From assembly GCA_937975765.1 (NCBI GenBank), contig CALJUR010000107.1, positions 1 to 64,000 of the forward strand: a stretch of 64,000 nucleotides of DNA. Reading direction: 5' to 3'. This stretch comes from an uncultured Myxococcales bacterium. GTDB taxonomy: Bacteria; Myxococcota_A; UBA9042; DTJE01. Under the pieces are notes generated by a model. It did not search any database, was not told where the DNA came from, and worked only from the letters and a program-made list of their open reading frames with translations. Both the position numbers and the translations under genes were made by a program. Positions within the stretch are counted from its first letter, which is position 1. Every line of letters starts with the position of its first letter. Below are positions 23,502 through 32,610 of this stretch, piece after piece.

Positions 23502-24830
23502 TCAAGGGCTGACCCGGGCAGCCTCGGCCAGGGCATGCTCCTTGCGGGCGGCGACCTTGCCGACGGCCTTGCAGACCAGGACGTAGACGGCGTTCGACAG
23601 CCGGTTGAACCCGTGCAGCAGGCGGTCCCGGTTCTCCGGAGCCAGGTGCGACTCGCCCCCGAAGGCGTCGGTGGCGGCGATCTCGACCTGCCGGCAGAAG
23701 GCCCGAACCAGGTTCATCTTCACGACGGTCGGGCCCATCGACGCATCCGGTAGCACCCAACCGACATTCATGTACTTCAAGGTGTTATGCGACAACCTGT
23801 GAAGTTCCTCGGGCGTGAACCCGGCGACCACCGGCTCGGGCATCGGGCGTCCCAGCACCTCGGCGGCCATCACCTCGCGCAGGAACCGCAGCACGTCCTC
23901 CAGGTCCTTGGCGACGTCCTCGAACCCTTCGGACAGGGCCGCCAACTGCGCGTCCAGCACGTACGCCTGCAGCAAGTCCAGCTGGCCGCGGAACCGGATG
24001 GCGGCGTGGCCCTTGGGGACCAGCGATCGGTTGTCGAACAGGTGCGTGTATCCGTCGGGCTTCACGTCCAGTTCCAGGCCGCTGTCCAGGATGCGGTACT
24101 TCGCGGCACCCGCGGACCCCTTGTCGGCCCGCGCCCGCCCGAACCGCTCGGACAGGCACTCCACGCCGGGCGCCGGGGTGATCGCCTGGGGGCGCACGGC
24201 CAGGTCCAGCACGGTCTCCTGGAAGGCATGCGCCGCCGCCTCGACCGCCTCGATCGTGCCGACCAGCAGGCCGCCGGCGTAGTTCGTCTCGGACGGAGGC
24301 GCGTAGAACGCCTTCATCTGCACGTCGGCGACCTTCAGCGCGGCGTCCAGCCCCAGCGTGGCCTCGATCGGGGGGGCGATCAGGTACGCCATCGGGGTGC
24401 CCGGCAGAACCCCGGCGACGCCCGCCAGGTACCGGCCGACCGAGGGGATGACGTGCGGGAAGAAGGCCAGCCGGCCCGACTCGTCCGCCGCGTAGAACCA
24501 GGCCTTCGCGTCCAGGTAGCGCAGGCAGGCCTGCACGCCGCTGCTGACCGTTTCGGGGTCGGGCGCGGCCAGGATGCCGATCACCTCGCCGGACAGCGGC
24601 CCGGACGCGTGCGCGGACCCGGCATAGAAGGACTTCGCGTAGACGACATCGACCTCGGCCGCCTTGGTGGCCTCGTCCAGCGAGGCGTACAGCGCGTCGT
24701 CCGAGGTGCAGGTGATCAGGCCCAGGCTGCGATGGTGCGGCTGCAGCTTCAGGTCGCGAGCGAGGTCGGGCGCCACGTCCGGGATCATCCGGAGTCCCAG
24801 CACCCGGGGCTTGATGGGTTCCAGGATCAT
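23502..24830 (-). CDS. EutL shell-type protein fused to a EutT-like cobalamin adenosyltransferase
   Basis: This is a two-domain protein of 442 residues. Residues 1 to about 215 are EutL, the tandem-BMC-domain shell protein of ethanolamine microcompartments (RDLKLQPHHRSLGLIT, DEATKAAEVDVVY, MAYLIAPPIEATLG, PPSETNYAGGLLVG). Residues about 240-425 match EutT, the ATP:cob(I)alamin adenosyltransferase: KPDGYTHL, EELHRLSH (341-348), LPDASMG, MNLVRAFCRQVE and GFNRLSNAVYVLV. The CCxxC metal-binding cysteines of enterobacterial EutT are absent before KPDGYTHL. ATG 24830 follows the eutC stop by two bases, so translation is probably coupled. It is the last gene of eutB-eutC-eutLT. No internal start or stop separates the domains. 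The fusion could supply adenosylcobalamin directly to ethanolamine ammonia-lyase, which is inference. Confidence 0.85.
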   Translation of the reverse strand: MILEPIKPRVLGLRMIPDVAPDLARDLKLQPHHRSLGLITCTSDDALYASLDEATKAAEVDVVYAKSFYAGSAHASGPLSGEVIGILAAPDPETVSSGVQACLRYLDAKAWFYAADESGRLAFFPHVIPSVGRYLAGVAGVLPGTPMAYLIAPPIEATLGLDAALKVADVQMKAFYAPPSETNYAGGLLVGTIEAVEAAAHAFQETVLDLAVRPQAITPAPGVECLSERFGRARADKGSAGAAKYRILDSGLELDVKPDGYTHLFDNRSLVPKGHAAIRFRGQLDLLQAYVLDAQLAALSEGFEDVAKDLEDVLRFLREVMAAEVLGRPMPEPVVAGFTPEELHRLSHNTLKYMNVGWVLPDASMGPTVVKMNLVRAFCRQVEIAATDAFGGESHLAPENRDRLLHGFNRLSNAVYVLVCKAVGKVAARKEHALAEAARVSP

Positions 24831-24832
24831 GG

Positions 24833-25732
24833 CTACCCGTTCGCGTCCACGCCGGTCCGCTTGTCGCGCAGCGCCTTCTGGATGTTGGCCATGATCCCGT
24901 CCACGGCCTGCTCGGGCGGCAGCCCGGCGGCGTGGATGTTCGAGATCACGTTCCGCATGGCCTCGTTGAACTGGCGCACCTTCATGTAGGTGACGTAGGC
25001 GCCCATCGACTCGGCGGTCTTCAGGCCCGGCCGCTCGCCGACCAGCAGCACCAGCACCTCGGCATCGGACAGCCGGGCCACCTCGTCCGCGCACACGACG
25101 CGCCCCAGAGTCACCACGTAGGGCGTCCCGACCCGGATGCCGGACTTCGACAGTCCGGCGTTCAACAGGGGCAGGATCCCCGGCAGGTTGACGGACAACG
25201 CGGTCGCGGACAGCCCGTCCACGGCGACGATCTGCACCTGGGCCCCACGGATGCCCTGCTTCTGCACGATGTCGCGGGACTTCTCGTCCAGCCGTCGTCC
25301 CAGGTCGGGCCGGCGCAGGAACTGGGCGCGGTCCTTCGCCGCCGAGTGCAGCGGCACCAGGCCCAGGGTCGCGACGACCTGGGGGTCCACCACCGAGGCG
25401 ACGGCGTCCCGGGCGGCCGCGTGGTCCGCCAGGAACTTCAGGATCGTGTCGGTGCGGTAGCGGACGCCGGCAGCCCCCACGCCCAGGCGGGCCGGGGTCC
25501 GTCCGAGGTAGAACGACCGGTCGCCTTTCGGGCGCCAGCGCTGCAGCGCCGGGGGAGGAGGCAGGCCGGCCCCGATCCAGACCGCCGCCTTCTTCGCCAG
25601 TTTCAGGTCGTGCGGGGACAGGGTATCGCGGACGGGCGGCGCGCACACGGCCGGGCGTTCCTCGCCCGCGGGGGACATCGCCCCCAGCACCACCGACCGG
25701 ACCAGTTCCCGCAGTTCCTTTTCGTCCATCAT
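24833..25732 (-). CDS. eutC: ethanolamine ammonia-lyase small subunit
   Basis: This subunit, with EutB, binds adenosylcobalamin and forms the enzyme that splits ethanolamine to acetaldehyde and ammonia. The 299 residues match the usual EutC length. Family segments seen include ARLGVGAAGVRYRTDTILKF, QVQIVAVDGLSATAL, LVGERPGLKTAESMGAYVTY and the late RNVISNIHAAGLPPEQA. The start is the first of two adjacent ATGs at 25732; no strong ribosome site is visible, and the eutB stop is 17 bases upstream, so it probably relies on coupling to eutB. The adenosyl-B12 reactivase EutA, normally next to eutBC, is not in this window. Confidence 0.93.
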   Translation of the reverse strand: MMDEKELRELVRSVVLGAMSPAGEERPAVCAPPVRDTLSPHDLKLAKKAAVWIGAGLPPPPALQRWRPKGDRSFYLGRTPARLGVGAAGVRYRTDTILKFLADHAAARDAVASVVDPQVVATLGLVPLHSAAKDRAQFLRRPDLGRRLDEKSRDIVQKQGIRGAQVQIVAVDGLSATALSVNLPGILPLLNAGLSKSGIRVGTPYVVTLGRVVCADEVARLSDAEVLVLLVGERPGLKTAESMGAYVTYMKVRQFNEAMRNVISNIHAAGLPPEQAVDGIMANIQKALRDKRTGVDANG

Positions 25733-25749
25733 GTCTTGCGCCCGAGCGT

Positions 25750-27111
25750 CTACAGGAACACCCGCACGTCGCCGGCCAGCGTGGTCAGCCGGCCGTCCTT
25801 CATCAGCCCCATGCGCTCCATCCACGCCTCGAACTCGGGCGTCGGCCGCAGGTTCAGCAACTGCCGGATCGACGCGTTGTCATGGAACGACGTGGACTGG
25901 TAGTTCAGCATGATGTCGTCGCCCATCGGCAGGCCCATGAAGAAGTTGCAGCCCGCCGTGGCCAGCAGGATCGCCAGGTTCTCCAGGTCGTACTGGTCCG
26001 CTTCCATGTGGTTGGTGTAGCAGACGTCGCATCCCATCGGCAGTCCGTGGAACTTGCCCATGAAGTGGTCCTCGAGGCCGGCGCGCGCCACCTGCTTGCC
26101 GTTGAACAGGTACTCGGGGCCGATGAAGCCGACCACCGTGTTGACCATGAAAGGCTGGTAGTGGCGGGCCAGCCCGTAGCAGCGCGCCTCCATCACGACC
26201 TGGTCCGCGCCGTGGTGCCCGCCGGAGGACAACTCGGAGCCCTGTCCGGTCTCGAAGTACATCAGGTTCGGGCCGGGGGCAGTGCCGCGCTCGTCGATCA
26301 TCGCCTTGCCCTCGGCCAGCATCGCGTTGGTGATGCCGAAGGCGCGGCAGGAGATCTCGGATCCGGCCAGGCTCTGGAACATGACGTCCATCGGGCAGCC
26401 CTGTTCCAGGGCCTGCATCTGCGTGGTCAGGTGCGCCAGGCAGCAATGCTGGGTCGGCACGCCCCACGAGCGGGTGAACTCGTGCAGCCTCTCGAGGACG
26501 GCCCGCGTCGCCTGGACGCTGTCGGTCACCGGGTTCACGCCGATCAGCGCGTCGCCCGATCCCCAGGACAGGCCCTCCATGGCGGAGGCCAGGATGCCGT
26601 CGGGATCGTCCGTGGTATGGTTCGGCTGAAGACGGACGCTGTGCCGGCCGCGCAGTCCCAGCGTGGTGTTGGCATGCGTGACGACGCGGATCTTCGACGA
26701 CGCCAGGACCAGGTCCATGTTCGTCATCAGCTTGGCGACCGCCGCGATGCACTCGCTGGTCAGCCCGCGCCCGAGGCCCAGGATGTCCTCGCCGGTGGTG
26801 GTCGTCGCCAGCACGTACTCCCGCATCTGCGCCACCGTCCAGTCGCGCACGCGGGCGAACACCTGGGCATCCACGTCGTTCTGGATCAGCCGGGTCACCT
26901 CGTCGGCCTCGTAAGGGGCGACGGGGTTCTCCTTCAACTCGATCATGCGGATGTCGGCCAGCACCCGACGCGCCGCGACACGCTCGGTGTCGTTCTCGGC
27001 CGCGACGCCCGCGAGCTCGTCTCCGGACTTGCCCTCGTTCGCCTTGGCCAGGACCTCTTTCAGGTCCTTGAACGTGTAGTGGCGGCCCCGCACCTGGGTC
27101 GTCAGGTTCAT
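25750..27111 (-). CDS. eutB: ethanolamine ammonia-lyase large subunit
   Basis: This is the TIM-barrel catalytic subunit of the B12-dependent ethanolamine ammonia-lyase. At 453 residues it has the same length as the enterobacterial enzyme. Substrate-binding segments are intact: RLQPNHTTDDPDG (the Arg-x-Gln pair), YFETGQGSELS (the active-site Glu), and CDVCYTNHMEADQ (the late Asp). The start is ATG 27111, giving MNLTTQVRG; it lacks a ribosome site and sits seven bases after a -10-like box, consistent with leaderless translation. It heads the three-gene operon eutB-eutC-eutLT and is divergent from a GGDEF-protein gene 186 bases away. Confidence 0.95.
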   Translation of the reverse strand: MNLTTQVRGRHYTFKDLKEVLAKANEGKSGDELAGVAAENDTERVAARRVLADIRMIELKENPVAPYEADEVTRLIQNDVDAQVFARVRDWTVAQMREYVLATTTTGEDILGLGRGLTSECIAAVAKLMTNMDLVLASSKIRVVTHANTTLGLRGRHSVRLQPNHTTDDPDGILASAMEGLSWGSGDALIGVNPVTDSVQATRAVLERLHEFTRSWGVPTQHCCLAHLTTQMQALEQGCPMDVMFQSLAGSEISCRAFGITNAMLAEGKAMIDERGTAPGPNLMYFETGQGSELSSGGHHGADQVVMEARCYGLARHYQPFMVNTVVGFIGPEYLFNGKQVARAGLEDHFMGKFHGLPMGCDVCYTNHMEADQYDLENLAILLATAGCNFFMGLPMGDDIMLNYQSTSFHDNASIRQLLNLRPTPEFEAWMERMGLMKDGRLTTLAGDVRVFL

Positions 27112-27118
27112 GCGCGGT

Positions 27119-27147
27119 AGGCTAGGCCATCGCGCGCCCGCCGTCAA
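27119..27147 (-). promoter_or_regulatory. candidate eut operon promoter, probably leaderless
   Basis: On the minus strand, TTGACG (27147-27142) and TAGCCT (27124-27119) are 17 bases apart, and the -10 box ends seven bases before the eutB ATG. The -10 match is weak (three of six), so an activator may be needed. The remaining bases to 27297 show no further clear element. Confidence 0.4.
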
Positions 27148-27297
27148 CGAGGATCGTCCGGTCCACGGGCAGCCCGGGGGCCCGTGCCGACCGTTTTCGA
27201 TCCTGCCATGCATTCCGTTGTCATCCCGTCGGATCCTGGACTAAGGTTGCGGCCCGAATCGACCGAAAGAACGATCACTGCGGATGGATGGACGAGG

Positions 27298-29265
27298 ATG
27301 AGCCCCAGCGCACGCCGTGATCCCCCCCTGGTTGGAAGCCTTCCCGGGCGCGTGGAAACAGGTTCCCCGGGCGTCGAGTTCCTGGCTTCGGCGGCACTGG
27401 ATCTCTCGGACGAGTCGCTGACGGAACGCGAACTGAACTCCCGCGTCGCCGAACGGATCCTGGCCTGGGTCGGGGACGGCGTCGTGGCCGTATCGTCCTT
27501 CCATCGCGAGATGCGCACCTTCCGGATCGAGGCGTTGGCCGGGGACGGGGACCGGCTGTCCCGGGCCCTGAAGACCCTGGGACGCGACCCGATGGGGCTG
27601 GCCTTCGAGGCCAGCGACGACCTTCCCTGGAGCGACCTGTCCACCCCGGTGCTGAACCCGGTTCCGGGCGGCATCCACGACCTTTTCTTCCGCCGGTTGG
27701 CGCCCGAGGTCTGCGGCCGGATCGAGAAACTGCTGGGCATCTCGGAGGCCTGGGTCATGGGACTGGGCCATGGCAGCCGGCTGTTCGGCACGCTGGCGAT
27801 CTGCCTGCCCCCGGGGGCGACGATCCGGGAGCCCCGGGTCATCGAGGCGCTGGCGTTGCTGGCGACCCTGGCCCTGCGCCGCCGCCGCGCCCAGGACGAA
27901 CGCAGGGTCGCCCTGGGCAGCCTGCCGACGCGCGAAACCCTTCCCGCCCGCCGGGAGGACGCCACCGAACTCACCGCCCAGATCATGGACAACAGCGCGG
28001 TCGGCATCCTGGTGCTGGACCCGTCGGGGCGGATCGAGTTCGCGAACCGGCGCGCGCAGGGGTTGCTGGGAGTCGCGCTGGGCCAGCCGCGCGCGGCGGA
28101 GGGGGCGCCGGGCTGCCTGGACCTGTCCGACCACGAGGGGCGGCCACTGGACCTCGAAAGCCTCCCTTCCCGCCAGGTGATGATCACCGGGCGGCCGGTC
28201 AGCGGGGTCCGGATGGCCTTCCGGGACCCGAACGGACGCCGCACCTTCGGCGTGTTCAGCGCGTCCCCGCTCCTGGGCCCTTCCGGGGACATCGAGCGGG
28301 TGATCGAGACCATCGAGGACGTGACCCGCGACGTCGAGGCGCAGCGGCGAATCAAGGACAGCGGGGACCGGTTCCAGCGGATCGTGGACGACCAGGTGGA
28401 CCTGATCTGCCGGTTCCTGCCGGACGGGACGCTGACCTTCGTCAACCCCGCCTTCTGCAACGAGTTCGGCCAGGCCACGGACGTCCTGCTGGGGTCCCAG
28501 GGGTTGCGGCTGGTGCACCCGGAGGATCGCGATCGGCTGGAGCGTCACGTGAACCTGCTGACGGCACGCCGGCCCGTGGGGACGATGGAGCACCGGATGG
28601 TCCGGTCGGACGGTCGCGTGCGCTGGCTGCAATGGACGACCCGCGGGACCTTCGACGAGAAGGGCGCGGTGGTCGAGTACCAGGCCGTCGGTCGGGACGT
28701 CACCGAGCGCAAGGAGGCCGAGGATCGGCTGGCGTGGCTGGCCACGCACGATGCCGTGACCGGGCTGCCGAACCGGCTCCTGCTGCAGGATCGCCTGTCC
28801 GCCGCCATGGCCCGCAGCGCCCGCAACGAGAGGCTGTTCGCGGTTGCGCTGCTGGACCTGGACCGGTTCAAGGAGGTCAACGACCAGTACGGCCACGCGG
28901 TGGGCGACACGCTGCTGAAGACCGTGGGCGAACGGCTGAAGCGCGCGATGCGCCGCAGCGACACCGTGGCGCGCGTGGGGGGGGATGAATTCACGATGAT
29001 CCTCTCGGACCTGAAGGACATCGACTCGATGGAGCGCTTCTCGCGGAAGATCCTGTCGGCCTTCGGGACGCCTTTCGAGGTCGAGGGGCTGGTGCTGAAC
29101 GTCACCGCCAGCATCGGGATCGCGATCGGCATGGGCCTGACCGTGGACGGCGACATCCTGCTGCGCCGCGCGGATCGGGCGATGTACCAGGCCAAGAGGG
29201 CGGGGCGGAACGCGATTCGTCTGTTCGAGGACGTACCGGGAACCTCCATCGAGGATGCCGAGTGA
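27298..29265 (+). CDS. diguanylate cyclase with GAF-like and two PAS domains
   Basis: This 655-residue cytoplasmic sensor should make c-di-GMP. Residues about 20-205 resemble a GAF domain. Two PAS domains follow (about 220-350, with DNSAVGILVLDPSGRIEFAN, and about 360-480, with VDLICRFLPDGTLTFVNPAF, its PAC ending in DVTERKEAEDRL). The C-terminal GGDEF domain has DLDRFKEVND and intact RVGGDEF (about 559-565). An RRSD inhibitory site lies five residues before GGDEF, so product feedback is likely. No EAL domain and no membrane segment are seen. ATG 27298 follows GACGAGG; earlier in-frame starts are possible. It is divergent from the eut operon, so a regulatory link to it is possible but unproven. 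Confidence 0.85.
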   Translation: MSPSARRDPPLVGSLPGRVETGSPGVEFLASAALDLSDESLTERELNSRVAERILAWVGDGVVAVSSFHREMRTFRIEALAGDGDRLSRALKTLGRDPMGLAFEASDDLPWSDLSTPVLNPVPGGIHDLFFRRLAPEVCGRIEKLLGISEAWVMGLGHGSRLFGTLAICLPPGATIREPRVIEALALLATLALRRRRAQDERRVALGSLPTRETLPARREDATELTAQIMDNSAVGILVLDPSGRIEFANRRAQGLLGVALGQPRAAEGAPGCLDLSDHEGRPLDLESLPSRQVMITGRPVSGVRMAFRDPNGRRTFGVFSASPLLGPSGDIERVIETIEDVTRDVEAQRRIKDSGDRFQRIVDDQVDLICRFLPDGTLTFVNPAFCNEFGQATDVLLGSQGLRLVHPEDRDRLERHVNLLTARRPVGTMEHRMVRSDGRVRWLQWTTRGTFDEKGAVVEYQAVGRDVTERKEAEDRLAWLATHDAVTGLPNRLLLQDRLSAAMARSARNERLFAVALLDLDRFKEVNDQYGHAVGDTLLKTVGERLKRAMRRSDTVARVGGDEFTMILSDLKDIDSMERFSRKILSAFGTPFEVEGLVLNVTASIGIAIGMGLTVDGDILLRRADRAMYQAKRAGRNAIRLFEDVPGTSIEDAE

Positions 29266-29291
29266 CGCCTCGCCCGCCGGCATCCAGCGAC

Positions 29292-29320
29292 TTGCCGGCC
29301 GCCGGTCCCTGCGCTATACC
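29292..29320 (+). promoter_or_regulatory. candidate thiD promoter
   Basis: TTGCCG (29292-29297) and TATACC (29315-29320) are 17 bases apart, about 27 bases before the thiD ATG. Confidence 0.35.
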
Positions 29321-29347
29321 CCAGCCGTCCCTCGCGCAGGTGCGGAC

Positions 29348-30145
29348 ATGGCCCTCGTCCCGCGTGCCCTGACCATCGCCGGATCCGACTGCAGCGGCGG
29401 CGCCGGCATCCAGGCCGACATGAAGACCTTCCACCGCTTCGGCGTGTTCGGGCAGTCGGCGATCACCGCCGTGGTGGCCGAGAACACCCTCGGCGTGCAG
29501 GGGATCCTGCCGGTGGACCCCGCCTTCGTGGCGATGCAGATCGACTCCTGCCTGTCGGACGTGGGCGCGGACGCGATCAAGACCGGGATGCTGGTGGACG
29601 CCCCGACGATCGCCGCCGTCGCGGACGCCCTGGTTCGCCACGCCCCCCCCAGGCTGGTCGTGGACCCGGTGATGCGCGCGAAGGGAGGCGACCCGCTGAT
29701 CGCCCGGGAGGCGGTCGAGACGCTGGTGCAGCGCGTCTTCCCGCTGGCCCTGGTCGTCACCCCGAACGTGCCCGAGGCCGAGGCCCTGGTGGGATCGGCC
29801 CTGCGGACCCGGGAGGATCTGCGGCAGGCGGCCGAGGCCATCCGCCGCACCGGCCCGCGCATCGTCGTGATGAAGGGGGGGCACAGCCCCGCGAACCCGG
29901 AAGGCGAATCGGTCGACTACGCCTGGGACGGCACGACCTGGCGCGCCTACACGGGGCCTCGCTCCCCCGACCGGAACACCCACGGGACCGGCTGCACGTT
30001 CTCTGCGGCGATCGCCGCGATGCTGGCCCGCGGGGACGACCCCTTCGACGCGATCGGCCGCGCCAAGCGGTACATCACGGAGGCCATCCGGACGGCGCCG
30101 GGGCTGGGGCACGGCCACGGGCCGGTCAACCACTGGGCGGACTGA
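29348..30145 (+). CDS. thiD: hydroxymethylpyrimidine/phosphomethylpyrimidine kinase
   Basis: This enzyme phosphorylates the pyrimidine precursor of thiamine twice (HMP to HMP-PP). The 265 residues start with ALTIAGSDCSGGAGIQADMKTF, the ThiD signature. LVVDPVMRAKGGDPL, VVTPNVPEAEAL, VVMKGGH and the C-terminal anion-hole motif HGTGCTFSAAIAA are all present. ATG 29348 was chosen because upstream in-frame residues are not family-like. It follows the GGDEF-protein gene by 82 bases with its own promoter-like element, and is convergent with a lipoprotein gene. The supply of thiamine diphosphate is relevant to IorA in the same window, though no regulatory link or TPP riboswitch was seen. Confidence 0.93.
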   Translation: MALVPRALTIAGSDCSGGAGIQADMKTFHRFGVFGQSAITAVVAENTLGVQGILPVDPAFVAMQIDSCLSDVGADAIKTGMLVDAPTIAAVADALVRHAPPRLVVDPVMRAKGGDPLIAREAVETLVQRVFPLALVVTPNVPEAEALVGSALRTREDLRQAAEAIRRTGPRIVVMKGGHSPANPEGESVDYAWDGTTWRAYTGPRSPDRNTHGTGCTFSAAIAAMLARGDDPFDAIGRAKRYITEAIRTAPGLGHGHGPVNHWAD

Positions 30146-30178
30146 CGGGAAGGGGAAGGTCGGGGCGACGACGGGCCC

Positions 30179-32497
30179 CTACCAGTCGGCGGGGACCTCG
30201 AAAGTGCCGGGCTGCTTCGCGCGGTAGTTCGCGTTCACGAAGTCGACGACCTCGAACAGGCTGTCCTCGTACTTCATCAACGTCGCGGCGGCCGGGTCGC
30301 CCCAGATGTTCACCTTGTGGTTCACGAAGAAGTGCCCGCTGTTGCACTCCTGGCGCAGTCCGCTCTCGTTGTCGTAGTGCGTGACCTGGCAGGTCTCGTG
30401 CGGGCCCGTGCACTCGTCGTCCACGCAGTCGATCCCGCCGTTCAACGCGTCCACGCAGCCGGGCATGCGCTTGCCGTCGCTGGTCCGGACGAACGTGCAC
30501 TGGCCGTCGGGCAGCAGCGTGATGAAGTGCGGCATGCGGCCGTTCGACTGCAGCAGGTCGAAGACGGCGGTCGTCATCGCCATGTCGTTCAGGGGCATGC
30601 CGATCCCGGGCAGCATGATGCCGACCGGGTAGGTCCGGTCGGCGTTGGCCGGGTCGTCGTACCCCGGGGGCAGCGCCAGCACGAACCAGCGGCGTCCGTG
30701 CAGGGCCTCCGAGTAGTACGAGGACCAGACCTGCTTCCCCTGGCTGAAGTCCTCGCTGTAGAACACGCCGGGCATCCGGTTGAACGCCAGTCCGAAGAAG
30801 ACCGTCGCACGCAACGGGACCTCGGCGCCCGCGCCGACATGCCCGCCGTCGCCCGCCAGGATCGCGGCCAGGTCGGCGTTGGGGTCGCCGTACTGCACCA
30901 TGGCATTCCGGCCGAACTTCGCCGGCGACCAGTCCACCATCGACAGGTCCATCGCCAGTTCGTTGATGTCGGCGTTCGGCACCACGGCGTTCGGGGTGCG
31001 CCCGAAGTCGTCGTAGATCCGGAAGTCCTCGCCGCGGGACTGCAGGCGGGCGATGATCTGGCGGTTCGATACCAGCGTGTGCATCGCGTCCCGGATGCCG
31101 CCGTCGAAGTACCACGTGTGGTTGCGGATCTGATCGTCGGAGGCGGTCGTCACGAACGAACGGATGTCCTGGTCGATCAGTTCCTTCAGGTTCGGGCTGA
31201 TCGAGAACTGCCCGTCGCCCTCGCCGTGGTCCTGGGTGCCGGAGACCCCGTCCAGCCCGAAGTCCTCGTAAGGCTCGTGCCGCAGCGACGCCGCGTCCTC
31301 GTCGAACCAGAAGTTCCCTTCGGTGCCCAGCGGGCGGGTCAGCAGGTCGTAGTCGTCGCCGTTCGGGTCTCCGGCCGGGTTCGCGCGCGCCCCCTGCAGG
31401 CAGCCGCCCAGGCCGTCCTCGAACGCGTTCGCGCAGCCGTCCAGGCCCACGTCCTGGAAGCGTTCGGCCGAGTTCACGACGATCGGTTCACCGTAGTCGC
31501 GCCGGAGGTTGCCGTTGTAGTCGACGGCCAGGATGTAAGGATAGGGATGCGGATGGGGCTGGGAGGGATCGAACCACGAGGCCAACTGGCGGTAGTCCGG
31601 GTTGTTCCTTCCGCACAGGTTCGGATCGCCGTCCTTGCAGCCGACCACGGGATCGCCGTCGCAGACGGTGATCAGGTCGTAGTCGCCGTTCGGGTTGTAC
31701 TCGGCGTTGTAGCAGTTCTTCGACTTCTTCGGGATCACGTACGGGTTGGCGCACTTCTCCTCGCGCGAGGTGTCGCGCATCCACTCGTACGGCACCCCCG
31801 GGGGCAGCAGGGCGTTGTCGGGGTTGTAGTACAGCATGTTGCCGAACGCGTAGGAGAAGCTGCCCAGCACGTCGAGGTAGAACTCGCGCGCCCAGGTTCC
31901 GCCACTGTCGTTGAAGTGGAACTGGTTGTAGCCCCAGTCCCATTCCCACGGCTGGGCGGCCTGGACCGGCCCGCACCACAGGCCCGGGGTCGTCGGGTCG
32001 TCGATCGAGTCGATGCGGTCCAGGATGTCCTGCATCGGGCAGAAGCCGCCCATGATCAGGTCCCGCATCACGTGGCCCATGTACCGGTAGTCGATGTATC
32101 CGCCCATCGCGCCGATGACGTCGAACTCGGTGCCCCCCCGCGCGAAGGAGTGGCCTGCCACGGTCATTGCCGCGGCGCCCATCGACATGCCGCAGATCGC
32201 GCGGAAGCTGAAGTCCTTCATCTTCGTGGCCGGCACGTCCGGGGGCACGTCCTCCGGGGACACGTCCTCGGCGGTCCCGTCCCCCGCGACGTCCAGGGCC
32301 TCCTCGATCGTGTCGGCAACCTCGACCGCGTCGGTCGTGGTGCCTTCGTCCCCGGCCGTGTCCGCGACCTCGATCCCGCAGGCATCGCCGGTGCAGGTCG
32401 CGTCCTTGTCGCCGTCCGATCCGCCGCACGCCGCGCCCCAGGCCGCGAGGACCAGCACCAGCGCCGACAGGGCCGCCATTCTCTTCCGAAGCTTCAT
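30179..32497 (-). CDS. esterase-like lipoprotein with apparent circular permutation (paralogue B)
   Basis: This is a 772-residue predicted lipoprotein with lipobox GAAC at Cys24 and an acidic Asp/Glu/Val/Thr spacer to about residue 92. The next segment, FSFRAICGMSMGAAAMTVAGH, is the nucleophile elbow of an esterase-D-like fold (Ser105). The middle contains Asp/Asn/Gly calcium-type loops (DYNGNLRRDYGEP, NPNGDYD, GDPNGDDYD). A conserved GDPNAD...GGHVG region may supply acid and base. The C-terminus (RRWFVLALPPGYDD, TYPVGIMLPGIG, LLPDGQC, SGHFFVN, FEVVDFVNANYRAK) looks like the strands that normally precede the elbow. It is about equal in length and motif order to the protein at 34987-37320. GGGAGAGG supports ATG 32497. 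Substrate unknown. Confidence 0.75.
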   Translation of the reverse strand: MKLRKRMAALSALVLVLAAWGAACGGSDGDKDATCTGDACGIEVADTAGDEGTTTDAVEVADTIEEALDVAGDGTAEDVSPEDVPPDVPATKMKDFSFRAICGMSMGAAAMTVAGHSFARGGTEFDVIGAMGGYIDYRYMGHVMRDLIMGGFCPMQDILDRIDSIDDPTTPGLWCGPVQAAQPWEWDWGYNQFHFNDSGGTWAREFYLDVLGSFSYAFGNMLYYNPDNALLPPGVPYEWMRDTSREEKCANPYVIPKKSKNCYNAEYNPNGDYDLITVCDGDPVVGCKDGDPNLCGRNNPDYRQLASWFDPSQPHPHPYPYILAVDYNGNLRRDYGEPIVVNSAERFQDVGLDGCANAFEDGLGGCLQGARANPAGDPNGDDYDLLTRPLGTEGNFWFDEDAASLRHEPYEDFGLDGVSGTQDHGEGDGQFSISPNLKELIDQDIRSFVTTASDDQIRNHTWYFDGGIRDAMHTLVSNRQIIARLQSRGEDFRIYDDFGRTPNAVVPNADINELAMDLSMVDWSPAKFGRNAMVQYGDPNADLAAILAGDGGHVGAGAEVPLRATVFFGLAFNRMPGVFYSEDFSQGKQVWSSYYSEALHGRRWFVLALPPGYDDPANADRTYPVGIMLPGIGMPLNDMAMTTAVFDLLQSNGRMPHFITLLPDGQCTFVRTSDGKRMPGCVDALNGGIDCVDDECTGPHETCQVTHYDNESGLRQECNSGHFFVNHKVNIWGDPAAATLMKYEDSLFEVVDFVNANYRAKQPGTFEVPADW

Positions 32498-32610
32498 CTT
32501 GCCTCTCCCGGAAGGTTCCGTCGCGCGGCACGAGGGTCCCGCGCCGCCCCAAGGGTCGGCGTGATTCTCCCCAGGAGCGGGGAATCGCGCAAGGACGTTT
32601 CTGGGGTGGA

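Noticed and set aside
23477..23512. Eleven-codon frame starting GTGA at the nitroreductase stop, with GGGAGGG upstream
   Set aside because: Too short to support, overlaps the eutLT stop on the other strand, and has no recognisable product.
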